Below, in pieces: positions 18,701-22,277 of a DNA stretch of 22,277 nucleotides. Source of the stretch: Batkoa obscura (lineage: Eukaryota; Entomophthoromycota; Entomophthoromycetes; Entomophthorales; Batkoaceae); contig JASVEC010000270.1 in the NCBI GenBank assembly GCA_030770535.1, positions 1-22,277 on the forward strand, in the 5' to 3' direction. The translations under genes were made by a program, and so were the position numbers. Positions within the stretch are counted from its first letter, which is position 1. The number at the start of each line of letters is the position of its first letter. Below the pieces are notes generated by a model, which did not search any database, was not told the DNA's origin, and saw only the letters and a list, made by a program, of their open reading frames with translations.

Positions 18701-19598
18701 TATCTCTTCCGTCATGTTTATGGGGATGTCATTTGGGTTTGCCTCTAGTGAATTAACCTCCTTTGTTAAATCTAAAATCGCTGCTAATGAAATATTTGCA
18801 CTTTTAGATCGTACACCTAAGATTAATCAATCAGATGCTTATGGTAATAAAAATAAGCAGCTATATGGTAACATTTCAAGTAAAAATGCTCATTTCGCTT
18901 ACCCATCCAGATCAGATACTAAGGTCTTAAATGGCTTAGACTTAGAAGTACTTAGAGATAAAAAGGTAGCTTTAGTAGGATCTTCTGGATCTGGAAAATC
19001 AACTATCATTAGCCTTGTCCAAATGTTCTATACCCTTAGTTCTGGAAAGCTTGAAGTCGAAGGCCAAGATATCAGTGAGTGGAATGTACCTTATTTAAGA
19101 AGTCAATTATCTACCGTTGGTCAAGAACCTGTACTTTTCAATCTATCAGTTATGGATAATATCGCTTACGGAGTAGAAAGAGATGTCACAAAAGAAGAAA
19201 TTATCCATGTAGCTAAAATGGCTAATGCACATGATTTTATCATGGATCTTCCAGATGGTTACAATACTTCATGTGGTGAACGTGGTGGTAGACTTTCAGG
19301 TGGTCAAAAACAAAGAATAGCTATTGCTAGAGCACTCATTAGAAATCCAAAGCTATTACTACTTGATGAAGCTACTTCCGCTTTAGATTCTCAATCTGAA
19401 AAAGTCGTACAGGATGCTTTGGATAAAGCTTCAGAAGGTAGAACTACAATTACTATTGCCCATCGCTTGTCCACTATTCAAGATGCCGATATAATTATTG
19501 TTATGAAAGATGGTAAAAAAGTAGAAATGGGCACTCATGATAATCTTTTAACACTTAATGGATTCTACACATCTTTAGTTCAAAATCAATCCCTTTAA
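15759..19598 (+). CDS. Full-length ABCB-type exporter (P-glycoprotein/MDR-like)
   Basis: Intronless, 1279 residues, the usual length for a full P-glycoprotein. Order: TMD1 (about 45-345), NBD1 (about 385-625), charged acidic linker (630-690), TMD2 (about 705-1010), NBD2 (about 1035-1275). NBD1 has A-loop Y393, Walker A GHSGSGKST (419-427), Q467, signature LSGGQ (532-536), Walker B LLLDE with D556-E557, and H588. NBD2 has Y1048, Walker A GSSGSGKST (1074-1082), Q1122, LSGGQ (1179-1183), D1203-E1204 and H1235. Both ATP sites therefore look catalytically complete. Such pumps use ATP to move hydrophobic drugs, lipids or lipopeptides out of cells; fungal Ste6 exports a prenylated mating peptide, and MDR-type members give xenobiotic resistance. 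The substrate cannot be told here. It lies between two secreted trypsin genes. Possible AATAAA at 19655-19660. Confidence 0.97.
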   Translation: MFKLKRKRQGSKRDEKDVELQEKIQNAKNVPFLKLFKFATTKDRLLISFASLASIINGISQPILFLLFSQVIGLFGDYQKNYSENPDLANKTLRETVDFLCIMFVIVGAITAAAAYFQLSFWLMVGESQAVRIRNKYYHSVLSQEMGWFDSISSGDIASRIAGDINLVQGGISDKVGLLIQYFTCFIAAFVIAFIKGWKLTLVMLTSVPLLTLAGVLTSKAIADVSKGGQGVYGEADSIAEEVLSAIKTVYSFNTQEKEQNRYEDKLRLARKKGFRKAFFTGLSNGIFLLIMFSSYALAMWYGGKLIRDGEQKADNVLTVFFNVLIGSMVLGMTSPSLTAIATAQGAATKLFEIIERKSNIDPFLVTDEHLKNQSKISSVKGNIKFENVQFSYPSRPDVQILKGITFEASKGQTVALVGHSGSGKSTCVGLIERFYAPTSGRVLLDGIDISKISNKFLKEHVGLVGQEPCLFGTTIKQNILFGLKNDDEFKVDAKQLHDRVVNACKLANIHDFIMKLPQQYDTMVGDRGSQLSGGQKQRIAIARAIIKDPTILLLDEATSALDTESERIVQKALDNAAKDRTTIVIAHRLSTIKKADKIVVFDKGTIIEEGSHNELIELNGAYANLVKQQEIRKRDEEEKNKDDDIISSDINVDGVVLDIKDDEQLEDSLFKMASRIKSLSGELVKDKNKPYEAPMPLMRCLKMVSSYWYYGFLGSFGALSDGISYPVYAVLLTEATQSFFDLGTPGLIEKGLQDINFWSLMFLVLAICCLIVGFLRYAAYNTLGEHLTYEIRRRCFRSLLAQEVGFYDAPENSVGIIAGKLSTEAENVQGLVGKFMGPIFSALSCTIASLIIAFLNGWKLTLVALATVPLNAYGQLVEVSALTDVTEQSKRAYLKVSQIAMESIINKRTINSLNRETIFFEDYLGRVRKAHEISRKGYLKSAVGYSFAMSIPHFINALVFWYGTTLVINQEYTYKNMFQIISSVMFMGMSFGFASSELTSFVKSKIAANEIFALLDRTPKINQSDAYGNKNKQLYGNISSKNAHFAYPSRSDTKVLNGLDLEVLRDKKVALVGSSGSGKSTIISLVQMFYTLSSGKLEVEGQDISEWNVPYLRSQLSTVGQEPVLFNLSVMDNIAYGVERDVTKEEIIHVAKMANAHDFIMDLPDGYNTSCGERGGRLSGGQKQRIAIARALIRNPKLLLLDEATSALDSQSEKVVQDALDKASEGRTTITIAHRLSTIQDADIIIVMKDGKKVEMGTHDNLLTLNGFYTSLVQNQSL

Positions 19599-20009
19599 TT
19601 TAATTAAAGGACTATTACCGTTTCGTATATTCTAATATATCAGTAATATATAAAAATAAAAAGCAAGTTGTTTTTTGTTCCCTTTTAACATTCATTTATA
19701 AAACTGTTTTGTTATCCCGCTACATCTTTATCGTTGCAATTGTGGTTTTTTTATAAAATTCAATAAAAAATATTAGCAACCTTGTAACTATAAAAAAAAT
19801 ACTTTGACAACAATGAAGTTGCATTATTTATACTAAATATTTATTAGTTGTGAAATTAAATGTGGAAATATAAATAGAAGAATCTAGCTGCTAAGGTTTA
19901 CTTGTTATTATATATTGGTAGGGCAATATTATAAAAGGTTATAAATTTACTTACCGAAAGTGATTTATTTACGATAAAGAATAAAAATATATATAGTAAA
20001 CATATAAAT

Positions 20010-20081
20010 GGAAACTCAATATACAAATTAGATAACTTGCCAATTAAAGTTACAAGTAAAATCACATTGTATAAGTATGAC
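20010..20081 (+). promoter_or_regulatory. Upstream blocks shared with the trypsin gene at 12753
   Basis: GGAAACTCAATATACAAATT (20010-20029, then AGATA) and AAGTAAAATCACATTGTATA (20054-20073, then AGTATGAC) match the blocks at 12591 and 12635. Spacing to the start codon agrees to within two bases. Confidence 0.55.
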
Positions 20082-20123
20082 AAATACAACCAAATAAAAA
20101 TTAAAAACAAATTAAAAATACAG

Positions 20124-20136
20124 CTATAAAAACTAA
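20124..20136 (+). promoter_or_regulatory. TATA box of the second active trypsin gene
   Basis: CTATAAAAACTAA lies 33 bases before the ATG at 20170 and matches CTATAAAAGCTAA at 12708-12720. Confidence 0.6.
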
Positions 20137-20169
20137 CTCAAAATTGTTAAAAATTTATATGATAACTTA

Positions 20170-20952
20170 ATGAAATTTACTATTATCTTCATCCTTATCT
20201 TTACTCTTCTTAGTGCTGCTATTCCTGCTGGTGTTCCTTCAGAAATTCCACCTGGCCGTATTGTAGGTGGCTATGAGGTATCCCCCAAATTCAAATACCC
20301 TTGGGTAGTATCCCTTGATTATGATCACTCCCATTTTTGTGGTGGTACTTTATATAATGCCAACACTGTTATTTCAGCTGCTCATTGTGCAAAAAGAGAT
20401 ATCTTACTATGGACTGCTCGTATACATCGTCACAATTTGAGTGCTATTGAATCTTCCGAACAAGGAAAAACTTACAATATCAAATCCCGCATTGTTCATC
20501 CATACTATAGATTACGCACTCGAGCCTATGATATATCTATTTGGAAGCTTGACAATGCTTCTGGACCGTCTACTGGTATTAAAATTGATCTTGGCACGTA
20601 TTCTAATGCTGATAACACCCTCCTAAAAGTCATTGGTTGGGGTGCTACCTCATATGGCGGTAGCCTTTCACCAGTTCTTTTAGAAGTAAAAGCACCGGTA
20701 TTTAATGTCGGTGATTGTAAGGAAGCTTATCCAATCTTGGATATTGAATCTCAATTTTGCGCTGCTTATCCAGAAGGTGGTAAAGATTCGTGCCAAGGCG
20801 ACTCTGGAGGCCCAATGTTCATTGAAGAAGGTACTACTCCAATATTAGTCGGTATTGTTTCATGGGGTGAAGGCTGTGCTCTTAAAGGCAAACCAGGTGT
20901 GTATACTCGGGCTTCAGCCGCTGTTGATTTTATAAAGGAAAATTCTAAATAA
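20170..20952 (+). CDS. Secreted trypsin-like serine protease (S1A family), active-type, paralogue of the 12753 gene
   Basis: Single exon of 260 residues. Signal peptide at about 1-20, propeptide ending PPGR30 before IVGGYEVSPKFKYPW. The triad is intact: H72 in SAAHC, D121 in YDISIW and S212 in GDSGGP. D206 marks Arg/Lys specificity. The cysteines are C57-C73, C183-C197 and C208-C236. It differs from its paralogue mainly in surface loops (for example AKRDI after the His, and YPILDIE before C197) and in a propeptide four residues longer. The shared SPKFKY motif after the mature N-terminus is present in all three trypsin-fold proteins of the window. Expected to be an extracellular digestive protease. 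Possible AATAAA at 21057-21062. Confidence 0.97.
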   Translation: MKFTIIFILIFTLLSAAIPAGVPSEIPPGRIVGGYEVSPKFKYPWVVSLDYDHSHFCGGTLYNANTVISAAHCAKRDILLWTARIHRHNLSAIESSEQGKTYNIKSRIVHPYYRLRTRAYDISIWKLDNASGPSTGIKIDLGTYSNADNTLLKVIGWGATSYGGSLSPVLLEVKAPVFNVGDCKEAYPILDIESQFCAAYPEGGKDSCQGDSGGPMFIEEGTTPILVGIVSWGEGCALKGKPGVYTRASAAVDFIKENSK

Positions 20953-21275
20953 AATTATTATTAATAATGATATTGACATTATTATGAAATTTATGTCATG
21001 AAGTCATTAGATTTTTAATTTTACCCTATACAATTCTGCAAAAGGTTTATAGATTAAATAAAAAAAGTATATATTTTAAGTTTAAAAAAATTTGAATTAT
21101 ATTAATAAATATAAGTTTGAACTGTATATCACCATTTAAATTTTTAAGTGGATCGTTATATATCATGTACTAGTTTCAAGTGATCCTATATAATGATAAA
21201 TATCCAGCAAAATGCTATTGAAATGTAAAAATGAGCCATTGGTTGGAATAATTTTAAAGCTGAATATTTAAATTA

Positions 21276-21383
21276 ATATCGGGGATGTATTTTTTTGTAT
21301 AAGAATTTTACTAACAATCTTTCCACTCAAATAGCGCTCAAAAAATGAAAAAAATAACGAAGCAAAAAAAAAACATCACCATT
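21276..21383 (-). mobile_element. Foldback MITE family A, copy 6
   Basis: Starts ATATCGGGGATGTATTTTTT; inner AAGAATTTTACTAACAATCT then CACTCAAATAGCGCTC, the reverse of the family consensus. The right end (ACATCACCATTAG) is worn. Among the seven copies its inner block is closest to the consensus I read. Confidence 0.8.
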
Positions 21384-21478
21384 AGAAATTACTCTTTGAA
21401 AAACACATAACATCCAATATAACTATTGCATATGGATAGTTATAAGATGAAATAGAATTTGCAGAACGAATGACAACC

Positions 21479-21578
21479 ATATGGAGATGTCTTTTTTAAT
21501 TTCATCATTTTTTCGATTTTTTAAATCCTATTTGAGTGAAAAAATTGTTAGTAAAATCCCTAAAACACATGCTCATAT
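21479..21578 (+). mobile_element. Foldback MITE family A, copy 7
   Basis: Starts ATATGGAGATGTCTTTTTT; inner CTATTTGAGTGAAAAAATTG and TTAGTAAAATCCCTAAAACA; ends CATGCTCATAT followed by AG. 100 bp, forward orientation; the AGCGCT centre is changed to AATCCT. Confidence 0.8.
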
Positions 21579-22232
21579 AGTTTTCCAATCTACCAAGATT
21601 ACCATACTTTAAGCAAACTTAATAATACCTTAAATAAAACACATGCCTCTTAGACTTGGTAGTTTAACAAAGAATCAGTACCCTTATATATTTGAGCAGT
21701 GAAAATCTAACATCCTTAATCAAAGCTCTAGAGTTAGAAAAATGGCATTTATATAAACAATAAATAAAAATTGATATAAAAAATTTCAAATCTATCTATG
21801 AAGTTTGATTTCTGGAAAATATCAAGGTTCAAAAACAGTTATATTTTCCCCTATATTTGTCATAACATTAAATTAAATTAAGTTATTAATGATAAAACAA
21901 TTCTATCCTTTAATATAAATCACTTTTAAATTTATCTAATAGCCATATTAAATACAATAAAGGCTTCTTTAGCTCATTATTTCACTTCAAATATTAATTT
22001 ATTTTAAATAGTTGCGTTGAAACTAAGTTTTAATTTTGATGACATTTACAGTGGTTTGAAAGCAAAATTACTCTCAATAAAATTTAATAAGAAAAATGAT
22101 TTAATAATTAGTACAGCCAATAAAAATTCAGTATTCATTTAAATCTTTGAATACTAGATAATACAAGTTATAAAGGTTTAAACATCTTTTATTGTAAGAA
22201 TATAACAAGACAATGACAGTCTTACTGGATAT

Positions 22233-22277
22233 ATGTCAATGCATCGAGGTGGTAGGGAGCTAATATCTGAAGGAGAA
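22233..22277 (+). CDS. Possible start of a gene running off the right edge
   Basis: An ATG at 22233 opens a frame of 15 codons to the window end (MSMHRGGRELISEGE), with an in-frame TAA upstream. The last 50 bases are clearly richer in G and C than the preceding intergenic DNA, as coding DNA is here. It is too short to identify. A minus-strand exon ending at a GTAAGA-like donor over the same bases is an alternative. Confidence 0.3.
   Translation, partial: MSMHRGGRELISEGE

Larger units (their letters stand above)
19599..20169. other. Intergenic region and promoter of the second active trypsin gene
   Basis: About 570 bp with no gene seen. Its right part holds the shared trypsin promoter blocks (20010-20034 and 20054-20081) and the TATA box. 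No foldback element is seen. Confidence 0.5.
20953..22232. other. Intergenic region with two foldback elements
   Basis: About 1.3 kb with no complete gene. Two family A elements (21276-21383 and 21479-21578) lie in opposite orientation about 95 bp apart. The rest is plain AT-rich sequence up to a possible start codon at 22233. Confidence 0.5.

Noticed and set aside
1-22277. tRNA, rRNA or CRISPR features
   Set aside because: No cloverleaf with a GGTTCRA-type T-loop in a suitable context, no rRNA-like conserved block and no regularly spaced repeats were seen. The GGTTCGAA at 13402 lies inside the trypsin coding region.

Overview
Organism. The DNA is strongly AT-rich, more so between genes than inside them. 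The genes use the standard code and many are split by short spliceosomal introns (about 46-90 nt, GT...AG, donors mostly GTAAxT or GTAAGT). Divergent pairs have start codons only 100-220 bp apart, and TATA-like boxes lie close to several start codons. With a Sld2-like replication factor, an Eme1-like nuclease subunit, secreted trypsins and a full-length ABCB exporter, this suggests an early-diverging, AT-rich fungus. An Entomophthorales/Conidiobolus-type genome would fit, but this is inference; an AT-rich protist is not formally excluded.

Layout. The left third (1-6.4 kb) is dense and housekeeping-like: a six-exon gene for a small C2H2 zinc-finger protein (minus), a single-exon Sec14-like CRAL-TRIO protein (plus), a five-exon Nol12/Rrp17-type ribosome-biogenesis gene (minus), a twelve-exon Eme1/Mms4-like gene (plus), and an unrecognised 184-residue protein (minus). 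I rebuilt the split genes from splice sites, and the exon lengths sum to whole codons in each. The rest (6.4-22.3 kb) is sparser. It holds a trypsin-fold protein that has lost its catalytic His and Ser (8.05 kb), a three-exon Sld2-like gene (9.74 kb), an intact trypsin (12.75 kb), an intronless ABC exporter (15.76 kb), a second intact trypsin (20.17 kb), and perhaps the first codons of another gene at the right edge.

Non-coding DNA. Seven copies of a roughly 105-bp foldback element (a MITE, with TATG-rGGATGT ends) are scattered through 9.2-21.6 kb. I recognised none in the left, housekeeping part. Two copies abut in opposite orientation just upstream of the ABC gene. A second, 131-bp foldback element (AGATGTCTT ends) lies nearby, as does a possible relic of a Tc1/mariner-like transposase. 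Two CGCG-containing G1/S-type motifs lie upstream of the Sld2-like gene. The two active trypsin genes share three blocks of upstream sequence in the same order and spacing.

How the genes relate. The three secreted trypsin-fold proteins and the exporter look like an accessory locus facing the environment, where family duplication, loss of catalysis in one member and MITE accumulation have gone together. The left-hand genes (lipid transfer, rRNA processing, recombination) and the Sld2-like gene are core functions without an obvious common pathway.
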